Shown: piece after piece, positions 17,307-25,752 of the stretch
Layout: each line of letters opens with the position of its first letter
Numbering within the stretch: position 1 is the stretch's first letter
Assembly: GCA_903883645.1 (NCBI GenBank)
Contig: CAISBR010000157.1
Coordinates: 1-40,600 of the forward strand
Length of the DNA stretch: 40,600 nt
Reading direction: 5' to 3'
From: an uncultured Myxococcales bacterium
Lineage (GTDB): Bacteria; Myxococcota_A; UBA9042
The notes under the pieces: model-generated
Databases searched by the model: none
Seen by the model: only the letters and a program-made list of their open reading frames with translations
Told to the model about the DNA's origin: nothing
Made by a program: the position numbers and the translations under genes

Positions 17307-17383
17307 CGCCCCCCAGCATAGCCGAGGCGGTGGGGCGGCGCAAAACGCTCTGCAGCTGGCAACGGTCGATTGCCACAGGGGTT

Positions 17384-17396
17384 TGCCATTTTGGCA
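17384..17396. promoter_or_regulatory. Upstream activator-site candidate TGCCA-N3-TGGCA (site 2)
   Basis: tTGCCA-ttt-TGGCAc shares both half-sites and the flanking TTGGCACG with site 1 at 13345. Its centre (17390) lies exactly 112 bp before the -24 element at 17502, the same distance as for site 1. There is no GC pair at the -12 spacing, so it is not a promoter itself. It is also about 80 bp upstream of the divergent Cys-rich lipoprotein start and could affect that gene too. Confidence 0.6.
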
Positions 17397-17418
17397 CGCC
17401 GGGCCCGCTGGGCCGCGC

Positions 17419-17431
17419 CTGGCCATGCCAG
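17419..17431. promoter_or_regulatory. Second inverted repeat CTGGC-N3-GCCAG
   Basis: CTGGC-cat-GCCAG is centred at 17425, 35 bp downstream of site 2. It uses the same half-site letters in the opposite order. It may be a second regulator site; the 13.4-kb promoter has no copy at the matching place, so its role is uncertain. Confidence 0.3.
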
Positions 17432-17501
17432 CGGTGCGCGCGCCTGTGGCGGCCGTTCGCTGCAACCCTACGAAAGTAAACAGACGGGCCGGTGGTCCGG
17501 G

Positions 17502-17517
17502 TGGCACGACTTTTGCT
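17502..17517 (+). promoter_or_regulatory. Sigma-54 promoter of the gsp operon
   Basis: TGGCACG-ACTT-TTGCT is a perfect match to the sigma-54 consensus TGGCACG-N4-TTGCW. Transcription should start near 17528, about 52 nt before the gspC ATG. Sigma-54 promoters need an ATP-dependent enhancer-binding protein; the inverted repeat at 17384 is the likely site. Confidence 0.85.
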
Positions 17518-17579
17518 TCAACCAGGGTGTAGCGGCTCCGGGTGGAGCAGTCGCAGTGGTCGCGCTCGGGAGCTCTGGT

Positions 17580-18596
17580 ATGGAAACCCTGCTGAAACGC
17601 CACTTTTGGGCGATCAATCTTGTGGGCCTGGCGGTCATCGCGTGGCTTGCCGCTGGATCGCTCAACGCGCTGATTGGCGTGCAGTTATCGAAGGCCTCGC
17701 GCAGCGACGACAAGCCGCAAATTGCTGCTTCTGCAGGGGAATCGGGCCTGGCCAAGCGCCTGCGCGACGGTCGCCTGCGCGAAGAATCGGGCGCGGTGAT
17801 GTCGGGCCGCTCGATGTTTGAAATTGCCGAGCCCGAGGTGCCGCAAGATCCCGAAGACCAAGGTGAAGATGGCGGTGAAGGCGGGGCCAAAGAGCAAGCG
17901 CCGCCCGAGCCTTCGCTTGAGCCGACGACCCTGCCGATCAAGCTTTTGGGTACAATGGTCGTGGCGCCCGAGACCTGGTCGAGCGCGAGCGTAGAGATCG
18001 ACAAAAGTCCGCAGAAAATCGTGAATGTGGGCATGGAGTTGCTAGATGGTAAGGCGACCGTGTACGCGGTGCGTCGCAACTACCTGGTGCTGAACGAGAG
18101 TGGCAAGCTGACCGTGGCGCCGCTGTATCCCAAGGATGCGACTGCCGGGGCCGACCCTGCTAACCCTGCGGCACCTGGAGCGAATTTGCCTGGACCGCGG
18201 CCAAGCCCGCCCGGTTCGCCGCCGCGTACCAGCGATGCCCACGAGGTCACGCCCCCGGGCGTCAAGCGCCTGGCCGATGGTGCCTATCAGCTCGACCGCA
18301 GCCACGTGAACGACAAGCTGAAGGATGTGACGCAGTTGGGCACGCAAGTGCGGATCGTGCCGAACTACCACGGCGGCAAGTACGAAGGCTTTCGCATGAT
18401 TGGCATGGGCTCGGGCAGCCTGTTTTCGGATATCGGCTTTGCCAACGGCGACGTAATTCAAGCGGTAAACGGCGATAAAATCGACAGCCCAAACAAGGCG
18501 TTGTCGCTATACGACGCCCTGAAGAACAAGGCGCGGCTGACCGTGCTCATCGAGCGCGACGGGCAACCCAAGACCCTGCGCTACACGATTCGCTAA
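17580..18596 (+). CDS. gspC: T2SS inner-membrane protein GspC
   Basis: 338 residues. GspC spans the inner membrane once and links the assembly platform to the secretin and substrate in the periplasm. A short basic N-terminus is followed by one membrane helix (about residues 10-33). An acidic, Gln/Glu-rich linker leads to the homology region at about 117-185 (LPIKLLGTMVVAPETWSSA ... YLVLNESGKL), which contacts GspD. A Pro/Gly-rich spacer precedes a PDZ domain at about 268-338 (GSGSLFSDIGFANGDVIQAV). The ATG at 17580 has GGGAG upstream; the longer open frame to 17370 runs through the promoter and is not coding. First gene of the operon. Confidence 0.92.
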   Translation: METLLKRHFWAINLVGLAVIAWLAAGSLNALIGVQLSKASRSDDKPQIAASAGESGLAKRLRDGRLREESGAVMSGRSMFEIAEPEVPQDPEDQGEDGGEGGAKEQAPPEPSLEPTTLPIKLLGTMVVAPETWSSASVEIDKSPQKIVNVGMELLDGKATVYAVRRNYLVLNESGKLTVAPLYPKDATAGADPANPAAPGANLPGPRPSPPGSPPRTSDAHEVTPPGVKRLADGAYQLDRSHVNDKLKDVTQLGTQVRIVPNYHGGKYEGFRMIGMGSGSLFSDIGFANGDVIQAVNGDKIDSPNKALSLYDALKNKARLTVLIERDGQPKTLRYTIR

Positions 18597-18649
18597 GGAA
18601 AGGTGCGCTGCCGGCGACGGACCAGCGCCTATGAGGGAAGGAGTTCACT

Positions 18650-21600
18650 TTGAATTTTCACGGACTCACACGACGGAGCGCTGCGGCAGCCGCGGCCCTA
18701 ATCCTGGCGGGACTGACCGCCGCTACCACCCTGGCGCAAGATGCGGCGGGTGGCCGACCGGCGCCTGGACGCCCCGAGGCTGCCAAGCCCGAAGCGGCCA
18801 AGCCCGAGGCTGGCGGCGACCGCGAGATCCCGGCTGGGGGCGGCACAGGCCGGCTGAGTAAGGGTAAGAAAGACGGGGAGTTGAAGGCTGGCGGCGAGGG
18901 CTCGGGCGTGCTGAAACGCAAGGGCTCGAGCAAGCTGGAACCCGAATTTGACCCTGCCGCGGGTGGCAAGAAGGGCAAAGACGACGACGCGGCTGGTGCT
19001 GCGGGCGGGCTGCCAGCGCGTGGGGCGGGCAAAGACGACGCGGCGGCGGGCGGTGGTGGTGCTTCGGCAGCCCTGGACGAAGACCTGAAGAAGCTCGACG
19101 ACGTGGTGACGATCAAGAATAATTTTAGCGATATCAAGTGCAAGCGCCTGCCGCTCAATGCCAAGGTCTCGGTCGACTTCCAAGACGCGCCGCTCGAAGC
19201 GGTAACCAAGCTGATGAGCTGCTGGCTCGACCGCAACTTTGTGGTGGCCACGCAGAAGCGCGGCGCCAAGGTGACGATCCTGTCGCCGCAGCGCGTGTCG
19301 GTCTACGAAGCGTATCGCGCGTTCTTGTCGTCGCTGGCGGTCAATGCCCTGACGATTACCAAGAAGGGCGCGTTTCACTACATCGTCGACGCGCCAGATG
19401 CCCGCAGTTCGGGTGCGCAAGTGCTTGGCACCAAAGGTGTTGTTCCCGATGAAGACAACATCATTACGCGGCTGATTCGGCTGAAGCACATCGATGTGAA
19501 AGATGCGGAGGGGCTCGCCGGCAAGTTCAAGTCGAAGTCGGGCGACGTGTTTGTGTACGGCCCGACCAATACGCTGATCGTGACGGACTCGGGGAGCAAT
19601 ATCCGCTCGCTGATGCGGCTTTTGGCCGAGGTGGATGTGCCGCTGGGCACCGACAAGATCTTCATCCGACCGGTGCAGCACATGGATGCGGGCGAGTTGG
19701 TCGAGAAGATCACAGCGATTTTTGGCGATGGCAGCGGCAGTGGTGGCGGCGCCCGCGGTGGTGGAGCGACGGCGCCTGCCGCTGGCGGTTCTACGCAGAT
19801 CGGCAGCTCGTCGAACGGTTCGTCGGCGGCGAAAGTGACGCTGACCAAGGTGGTGGCCGACGACCGCAGCAATCAAATCATTGTGATCTGCACCCGTTCG
19901 AACTATCTGAAGGTCGATGCACTGATCCGCAAGCTGGATGTGCCGATCCCGGGCGAGGGTGCGATCCACATCCACCACCTAGAGAATGCGGATGCGGAAG
20001 ATGTGTCGCAGACGCTGAGTTCGCTGACCGGCGGCGGCAGCGGCGGTGGCGCCAGCAAAAGCTCGACCAGCAAAAGCAGCAGCAGCAAGAGCACGGGGGC
20101 CAAAAGCAGCGGCGGCGGCAGCGGCGGTGGCTCGGCCAGCTTGTTTGAAGGTAGTGTGAAGATTACGGCGCATAAAGCCACGAATTCGCTGGTGATTGAG
20201 TCGTCGCTGAAAGACTATGTGGCGCTGCAGAAGGTGATCGCCGAGCTCGACCGCAAGCGCAAGCAGGTCTACGTCGAGGCCGTGGTCATGGAAATCTCGA
20301 CGAGCAAGAACCGGAAGACGCAGCTGGCGGGTTCGGCGGGCACGACGTTCGACATCGGTGGCGACACGGTGCCGCTGCTCTTTGGTTTGGGCGGCTTGGG
20401 CATGTCGGGCGTGAGCCTGCAGCAGCTGAATTCAGGCGGTTTTGCCGCAGGTATGCAGGGGCCGCTGCTCAACGTGAATGCGGGCAATACGGGCAGTTCG
20501 TCGGTGGCGGCGGGCGTAACGCTGTCGATCCCGGCCTTTGGCTTCTTGGTGCAGGCCATCCAAGAAAACAGCGACGTCAACGTGCTCAGCACGCCACACA
20601 TCCTTACGCTGAACAACGAAGACGCTGAAATTACGGTCGGTCGCAAGATTCCGTACCGCTCGCAGTCGATGGGTAGCATGGGCGGTTTGGGCAGCATGCT
20701 GGGCGGTCTGGGCGGCAGTGCACTCGGCGGCATGGGTGCGATGGGCGGCCTGAGCTCGATGATGGGCGGCATGATGGGCGGCATGGTGCAGTTCTTAGAT
20801 GTGGACATGACGCTGAAAATTACGCCGCAGATCAACGAGTCGGACTACATCAAGCTAAAGATCGACGAGCAGTTGAACGAAGTGGAAGGCATCGACCCGA
20901 ACCTAGGGCCGACGACCAGCAAGCGCAAAGTGAACAATACCGTGGTGGTGCGCGATCAGCAGCCGGTCGTTATCGGCGGCCTGATTACCGACCGCGAGTC
21001 GACGGGCGTGGCCAAGATCCCGGTGTTGGGCGACTTGCCGCTGATTGGCATGCTGTTCCGCAAGAATTCCGTGATGATCGAAAAGAAGAACCTGCTGCTG
21101 ATTATTGTGCCGCATATTATCAAGGATGCCAGCGACTTGCAGCGCATGCACGAAAATAAGATGGAGCAGATTCGCCAATTCGTCGACGAGCTGGCGACCA
21201 AGCAGAAGGAGTACCAGGGCAAGGTCGATTACCGCAAGAAGACTGGCTTTTTGGAGACCGTGTTCAAGGCGGTCGATAAGGCGGCGGATGAGCGCAAGCT
21301 GCTGGAGAAGGCCTACTTTGACAACCAAGATGTGGACAAGGTGGGTTCGCCCGACGGGCACGACCTGGAGTACGACCCCAATAAGGCCAAGAAGGGCGAC
21401 AAGGGGGCCAAGGCCGACGACGACGAAGATGGCCCGCCGGTTGAGGTTTTGGAGCTGCCCGAAGCCGAGAAGGCCGACAAGGGCGCGGACAAGGCAGACA
21501 AGGCAGACAAGCCCGCTGAAAAAGCGAGTGATAAGCCTGCAGAACCCAAGGCGGATGCGGGCAAAGACAGCGACGTGCCAGCTGTAGAGGCCAAGCCCAA

Positions 21601-21670
21601 GGTGGCGGTCGACAAAGTAGCCAAGCCGGTGAAGGGTAAGAAGCACAAGAAACACAAGGGGATCAAGTGA
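18650..21670 (+). CDS. gspD: T2SS secretin GspD
   Basis: 1006 residues, longer than the usual 650-750. GspD forms the outer-membrane gate of the T2SS. It starts with TTG at 18650, six bases after GGAAGGAG; MNFHGLTRRSAAAAAALIL is a signal peptide ending near LAQ30. Residues 31-148 are Ala/Gly/Lys-rich and look disordered. N0 is about 150-255, N1 about 270-340, N2 about 345-440 (with a Gly-rich insert), and N3 about 445-535 (with a Ser/Gly/Lys insert). The secretin core runs 536-825 (VNVLSTPHILTLNNEDAEI, VPVLGDLPLIGMLF-type IPVLGDLPLIGMLFRK, LLLIIVPHII). Within it, about residues 673-711 are a Met/Gly repeat. The last 180 residues are charged and end Lys-rich. No pilotin gene is nearby. Confidence 0.95.
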   Translation: MNFHGLTRRSAAAAAALILAGLTAATTLAQDAAGGRPAPGRPEAAKPEAAKPEAGGDREIPAGGGTGRLSKGKKDGELKAGGEGSGVLKRKGSSKLEPEFDPAAGGKKGKDDDAAGAAGGLPARGAGKDDAAAGGGGASAALDEDLKKLDDVVTIKNNFSDIKCKRLPLNAKVSVDFQDAPLEAVTKLMSCWLDRNFVVATQKRGAKVTILSPQRVSVYEAYRAFLSSLAVNALTITKKGAFHYIVDAPDARSSGAQVLGTKGVVPDEDNIITRLIRLKHIDVKDAEGLAGKFKSKSGDVFVYGPTNTLIVTDSGSNIRSLMRLLAEVDVPLGTDKIFIRPVQHMDAGELVEKITAIFGDGSGSGGGARGGGATAPAAGGSTQIGSSSNGSSAAKVTLTKVVADDRSNQIIVICTRSNYLKVDALIRKLDVPIPGEGAIHIHHLENADAEDVSQTLSSLTGGGSGGGASKSSTSKSSSSKSTGAKSSGGGSGGGSASLFEGSVKITAHKATNSLVIESSLKDYVALQKVIAELDRKRKQVYVEAVVMEISTSKNRKTQLAGSAGTTFDIGGDTVPLLFGLGGLGMSGVSLQQLNSGGFAAGMQGPLLNVNAGNTGSSSVAAGVTLSIPAFGFLVQAIQENSDVNVLSTPHILTLNNEDAEITVGRKIPYRSQSMGSMGGLGSMLGGLGGSALGGMGAMGGLSSMMGGMMGGMVQFLDVDMTLKITPQINESDYIKLKIDEQLNEVEGIDPNLGPTTSKRKVNNTVVVRDQQPVVIGGLITDRESTGVAKIPVLGDLPLIGMLFRKNSVMIEKKNLLLIIVPHIIKDASDLQRMHENKMEQIRQFVDELATKQKEYQGKVDYRKKTGFLETVFKAVDKAADERKLLEKAYFDNQDVDKVGSPDGHDLEYDPNKAKKGDKGAKADDDEDGPPVEVLELPEAEKADKGADKADKADKPAEKASDKPAEPKADAGKDSDVPAVEAKPKVAVDKVAKPVKGKKHKKHKGIK

Positions 21671-23430
21671 ACGCACGGATGCCTACCCCGCAAATTGACG
21701 CGCGGCCACTGGGGCAGATCCTGGTGGCGCGCGGCCTGACCACGGGCGAGCACGTGGAGTCGGCGCTGCGTACCCAAGGCGAGCGCGGCGGGCTGCTGGG
21801 CGAGATCCTGGTGGCGCAGGGGTCGGTGAGTAAGCTGCAGGTCCTTGAGGCCTTGGGGGCGCAACTGGGCCTAGAGGTTGTGCAAAAGCTCGATCACGAT
21901 GCCATTGATGTGGCGCTGGTGGGGCCGCTGTCGATTGGCTATGCCCGCGACGCCGAGCTGCTGCCGCTGAAGCGCGACAACGGCGTGTTGACGGTGGCGC
22001 TGGCGAATCCGATGCAGTTGGGCGCACTTGACGACTTGCGCGTGCTGTTTGGCGGCGTGCGCATCGAGCCGATTCTGGTGTCGCCCGAGGTGCTGGCGGC
22101 GGCGATCAACTACTCGTTCGACCGCCGCGCGCGCGCCGATCAAGTGGTCGACGACATGGAAAAGGGCGACTCGGGCGTGGCCGACATCGCCATGGAGCTC
22201 GAAGACGCCGCCAAAGACATCTTGGACGAAGACGACGAGGCGCCGATCATCCGGCTAGTCAACTCGGTGCTGAACCAGGCGGCGAAAGAAAAAGTCAGCG
22301 ACGTGCACATCGAGCCGATGGAAAAGTACGTGATGGTGCGCTTTCGCAAAGACGGTGTGCTCAAAGAAGTCGTGCGTACTTCCAAGAAGTTTCAGCCTTC
22401 GATCACCTCGCGCGTCAAGATCATGGGCAACTTGAACATTGCCGAAAAGCGCCTGCCGCAAGACGGCCGTATCCGCATCAAGGTGGCGGGGCGCGACATC
22501 GACTTGCGTCTGTCGACGATCCCCACGGCCCACGGCGAGCGCATCGTGATGCGTCTGCTCGACAAGGGCAGTACCACGTTGGATCTAAAGACTTTAGGTA
22601 TGCGCGAGTCGATCCGCATGGCGATTGACGGCATCTGCCACCGGCCCAACGGCATTTTGCTGTGCACGGGTCCTACCGGTTCGGGCAAGACGACGACGCT
22701 GTACTCGGCGCTGATGACGATTAATAACCCGGATATCAACATCTTGACGATTGAAGATCCGGTCGAGTACCAGCTGGAAGGCATCGGCCAGATGCAGGTG
22801 AACCCGAAGATCGACTTTACCTTTGCCCGCGGCCTGCGCGCCACGCTGCGCCAAGACCCCGATGTGGTGCTGGTGGGCGAAATTCGCGACTTGGAAACGG
22901 CTGAAATTGCAGTGCAAGCCGCGCTCACGGGCCACTTGGTGCTGAGCACGGTGCACACCAACGACGCCGCCTCGACCTATACCCGCATGATCGACATGGG
23001 GGTGGAGCCGTTCCTGCTCTCGAGCTCGATCGCGGGCATCTTGGCGCAGCGCCTGATTCGGGTGCTGTGCAAAGACTGTCGGCAGCCCCACATTCCGACG
23101 GACTTGGAGCTCGAGCAGCTGGGTCTGGATCGCAATGACCCGCGGGTCAAGGCCGGCACGTTCTTTAGGGCCAAGGGCTGTCCGCAGTGCTCGATGTCGG
23201 GCTATGCGGGTCGCTCGGGCCTGCACGAACTGCTGATTCCTAGTGAAGAAATTAAGCGCCTAGTGGTGTCGCGGGCCGATGCAGGTGCGATCAAGCGGGC
23301 AGCCGTGGCACAGGGCATGGCGACCCTGCTGATGGACGGCGCCGAGAAGTGCCTGACCGGCTTTACCACGATCGAAGAGGTGATGCGCATTGCCAATGCG
23401 GACCAGGCTGACTCGCAGGAACAAGGGTAA
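21667..23430 (+). CDS. gspE: T2SS ATPase GspE
   Basis: 587 residues. GspE is the cytoplasmic hexameric ATPase that drives pseudopilus assembly. It starts with GTG at 21667, overlapping the gspD stop as GTGA. The N-terminal domain (LGQILVARGLTTGEHVESAL) matches the GspE/MshE N module, followed by the N2 domain and the RecA-like core. Walker A is GPTGSGKTTT at about residue 336, the Asp box TIEDPVEYQ, Walker B LVGEIRDLETAE, and His box LSTVHTNDA. A tetracysteine zinc site (LCKDC ... GCPQC) lies in the C-terminal domain, as in T2SS and type IV pilus ATPases. A second N-terminal acidic stretch (LEDAAKDILDEDDEAPIIRLVN) is family-typical. Confidence 0.96.
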   Translation: MNARMPTPQIDARPLGQILVARGLTTGEHVESALRTQGERGGLLGEILVAQGSVSKLQVLEALGAQLGLEVVQKLDHDAIDVALVGPLSIGYARDAELLPLKRDNGVLTVALANPMQLGALDDLRVLFGGVRIEPILVSPEVLAAAINYSFDRRARADQVVDDMEKGDSGVADIAMELEDAAKDILDEDDEAPIIRLVNSVLNQAAKEKVSDVHIEPMEKYVMVRFRKDGVLKEVVRTSKKFQPSITSRVKIMGNLNIAEKRLPQDGRIRIKVAGRDIDLRLSTIPTAHGERIVMRLLDKGSTTLDLKTLGMRESIRMAIDGICHRPNGILLCTGPTGSGKTTTLYSALMTINNPDINILTIEDPVEYQLEGIGQMQVNPKIDFTFARGLRATLRQDPDVVLVGEIRDLETAEIAVQAALTGHLVLSTVHTNDAASTYTRMIDMGVEPFLLSSSIAGILAQRLIRVLCKDCRQPHIPTDLELEQLGLDRNDPRVKAGTFFRAKGCPQCSMSGYAGRSGLHELLIPSEEIKRLVVSRADAGAIKRAAVAQGMATLLMDGAEKCLTGFTTIEEVMRIANADQADSQEQG

Positions 23431-23433
23431 AAT

Positions 23434-24699
23434 ATGCCAGTTTACGAGTACATAGGTAAAGACGCCAATGGGCGCACCGTCAAAGGTACGCTCGATGTCG
23501 AGGGTGTGCGCGGTCTAAAGACTGTGCTGCGCCGCGATAAGGTGTTCTTGACCGAGTACCGCGAGGCGGGCGCCAAGGGCGGCAAGGGTCAGAAGGTCAA
23601 GGCCGGTCAGCAGCAAAAGTCAGGGTCGCGCGATGTGGAGATCGGCGAGATGCTGACGCGGATTAGTCCGCAGGATATCAGCGAATTTACACGGCAATTG
23701 GCGACGCTGCTGAAGGCCTCGGTGCCGCTGGTCGACTCGCTGGCGGCGGTGGTCGAACAGCTTGAGAACCCCAAGCTAAAGCGCGTGGTGGCGCAAGTCC
23801 GCACGGATGTGAACGAAGGTGCGCCGTTCTGGCGGGCGCTGAGTGTGCACGAAGATGTGTTTGAGAACACGTACTACAACATGGCGCGCGCGGGCGAGTC
23901 GTCGGGCAACCTAGATGTGGTGCTGCAGCGGCTGGCCGATTTTACCGAAAGCCAAGTTAAATTGCGGAATAAGATCATCGGTGCCCTGACTTATCCCGTG
24001 ATCATGCTGTGCATCTCGTTTGCGATTGTGACGGGTATGATGGTGTTCGTGGTGCCGAACATCACCGCTATGTTTGCCGACTTGGGCGCCGAATTGCCTT
24101 TGATTACCAAGATTTTGATTGCATTTAGCAAGCTGTTTACCAACTTTTGGTGGGCGGGCGGCCTGGCAGCGGTCGCGGCTTGGCGCGGGTTTGCCAAGTG
24201 GAAGGCGAGCGAGAAGGGCGGCGAGACTTTTGACCGCTGGCTGCTGCACGCGCCGATTATGGGCGATCTAATGCGAAAGATTGCGATTGCCCGGTTTTCG
24301 CGCACCTTGTCGACGCTGCTGTCGTCGGGCGTGCCGCTGCTGACTGCGCTCGAGATCGTCGAAAACGTGGTGGCGAACAAGGTCTTGGCCAAGGTGGTGG
24401 CCGAAGCGCGCACCGCTATTCGCGAGGGCGACAACATCGCGGGACCGCTGAAGCGCTCGGGGGAGTTTCCGCCGATGGTGGTGCACATGGTGGCCATTGG
24501 CGAGCGGTCGGGCGAGTTAGAAGAGATGCTGCGCAATGTGAGTGAGTCGTACGAAAATCAAGTAGATACGCGGGTGCAGGCCCTAACCAGCCTGCTTGAA
24601 CCGCTGATGATTGTGTTCATGGGGTTGGTGGTCGGCTTCTTGGTGGCGGCGATTTTGCTGCCGATGATGAAGCTGACGCAGGCCGTTCAACAGGGCTAG
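23434..24699 (+). CDS. gspF: T2SS inner-membrane platform protein GspF
   Basis: 421 residues. GspF is the polytopic inner-membrane protein on which pseudopilins assemble. The N-terminus MPVYEYIGKDANGRTVKGTL is family-typical; a Lys/Gly/Gln-rich stretch (about 47-65) is longer than usual. Two T2SSF repeats follow: ISEFTRQLATLLKASVPLVDSL near residue 84 and FSRTLSTLLSSGVPLLTALEIV near 287. Membrane helices are at about 185-210 (VIMLCISFAIVTGMMVFVV), 230-250 and 385-410 (MIVFMGLVVGFLVAAILLPM). The start is three bases after the gspE stop. Confidence 0.95.
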   Translation: MPVYEYIGKDANGRTVKGTLDVEGVRGLKTVLRRDKVFLTEYREAGAKGGKGQKVKAGQQQKSGSRDVEIGEMLTRISPQDISEFTRQLATLLKASVPLVDSLAAVVEQLENPKLKRVVAQVRTDVNEGAPFWRALSVHEDVFENTYYNMARAGESSGNLDVVLQRLADFTESQVKLRNKIIGALTYPVIMLCISFAIVTGMMVFVVPNITAMFADLGAELPLITKILIAFSKLFTNFWWAGGLAAVAAWRGFAKWKASEKGGETFDRWLLHAPIMGDLMRKIAIARFSRTLSTLLSSGVPLLTALEIVENVVANKVLAKVVAEARTAIREGDNIAGPLKRSGEFPPMVVHMVAIGERSGELEEMLRNVSESYENQVDTRVQALTSLLEPLMIVFMGLVVGFLVAAILLPMMKLTQAVQQG

Positions 24700-24735
24700 G
24701 CGCCCCCAAAAGACTAGGAAAGAGCGGAGGAAGCG

Positions 24736-25149
24736 ATGAAGGTGCAAGAACTGCAGAAAATTATTGTAGAAGTTCGTAAAAACGAGCGCGGCATGACGCT
24801 CATCGAGATCATGGTGGTGATCGTGATCATCGGCGTGCTGGGCTCGGCGCTCGCGTTTGGCGTAATGGGCGCCCTGGGCGAGGCCAAAGAAGATACCTGC
24901 AAGGCGCAGATCGCTAATGTGGGGCAGATCGTCGAGGCCCACGAGGCGCGCAACGGCGACTTTCCGCAAAGTCTGCAGTCGCTGACCGAGGGCAAGAAGG
25001 CCAAGCTGAAGCCCGATAACCTTAAGGATCCGTGGAAGAAAGAGCTGCAGTACCAGGCTAACGGCGAGGGCTTTACCCTGTGCTCGGGCGGCGCGGACAA
25101 GAAGGTGGGCACCGAAGACGACATCTGCTACGGCGGAAAGAGCCGGTAG
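24736..25149 (+). CDS. gspG: T2SS major pseudopilin GspG
   Basis: 137 residues. GspG is the main subunit of the periplasmic pseudopilus. The leader is long (about 19 residues, with ERG at its end), and the prepilin peptidase site is G-MTLIEIMVVIVIIG, with Glu at position 5 of the mature chain. The C-terminal region CSGGADKKVGTEDDIC resembles the calcium loop of GspG proteins and has two Cys that could form a disulfide. A good GGAGG lies before the ATG. The 36-bp gap after gspF is the second largest in the operon. Confidence 0.95.
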   Translation: MKVQELQKIIVEVRKNERGMTLIEIMVVIVIIGVLGSALAFGVMGALGEAKEDTCKAQIANVGQIVEAHEARNGDFPQSLQSLTEGKKAKLKPDNLKDPWKKELQYQANGEGFTLCSGGADKKVGTEDDICYGGKSR

Positions 25150-25752
25150 ATGGTGAAAAGATCCCAGGGGTTTACGCTCATTGAGTTGATCGTCGTCGTC
25201 GCGGTGATGATGGCGGTGACGCTGGCGGTGGCGACTGGGGTCAACAACATCCGCGGTGCGTCGGCGCAGGCCGAGGCGGGCAAGGTGGCGACGGCGGTGC
25301 GCTATCTGTACAACCTGGCGGTGGTGACAGGGCGCAACCAGCGGATGGTAATCGACCTAGATACGCGGACTTGGTGGGGCGAGGGCCAGACGAGCGACGA
25401 CCCGTGCCAGGGCTTCTTGCTGCCGGGCGACAAAGAGGACGAGGGGACCGACGAGCAGATGAAGAAGTCGGGCGGCTTTGAGGCGAGCAAGACGACGCTG
25501 CTGCAAAAGAACGTGCTGGATAAAGGCGTGAAGTTTGCCGGGGTTCTGACCAGTCACGACGACCAGCCGCTCGAGAAGGGGCAGGCGTTCATCAACTTCT
25601 TTCCGAATGGCACCACCGAGCACGCGCTGATTCAGCTGAACGCCGACGACGACTGGAACACCGTAGAAGTGTTCGCTTTGCAGGGTACGGCCAAGGTGCA
25701 TTCGGGCAAGGTCGAGTTCGACGAGCTGAAGCGCGACAAGGAGGAGAGATAG
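25150..25752 (+). CDS. gspH: T2SS minor pseudopilin GspH
   Basis: 200 residues. The leader is short (MVKRSQG), with cleavage before FTLIELIVVVAVMMAV; Glu5 is present. The hydrophobic helix is followed by AEAGKVATAVRYLYNLAVVTGRNQRMVIDL, typical of GspH/FimT proteins in which a helix leads into a beta sandwich. GspH is a minor pseudopilin that joins the G-filament to the tip complex. The start codon immediately follows the gspG stop with no gap, implying coupled translation. Confidence 0.88.
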   Translation: MVKRSQGFTLIELIVVVAVMMAVTLAVATGVNNIRGASAQAEAGKVATAVRYLYNLAVVTGRNQRMVIDLDTRTWWGEGQTSDDPCQGFLLPGDKEDEGTDEQMKKSGGFEASKTTLLQKNVLDKGVKFAGVLTSHDDQPLEKGQAFINFFPNGTTEHALIQLNADDDWNTVEVFALQGTAKVHSGKVEFDELKRDKEER

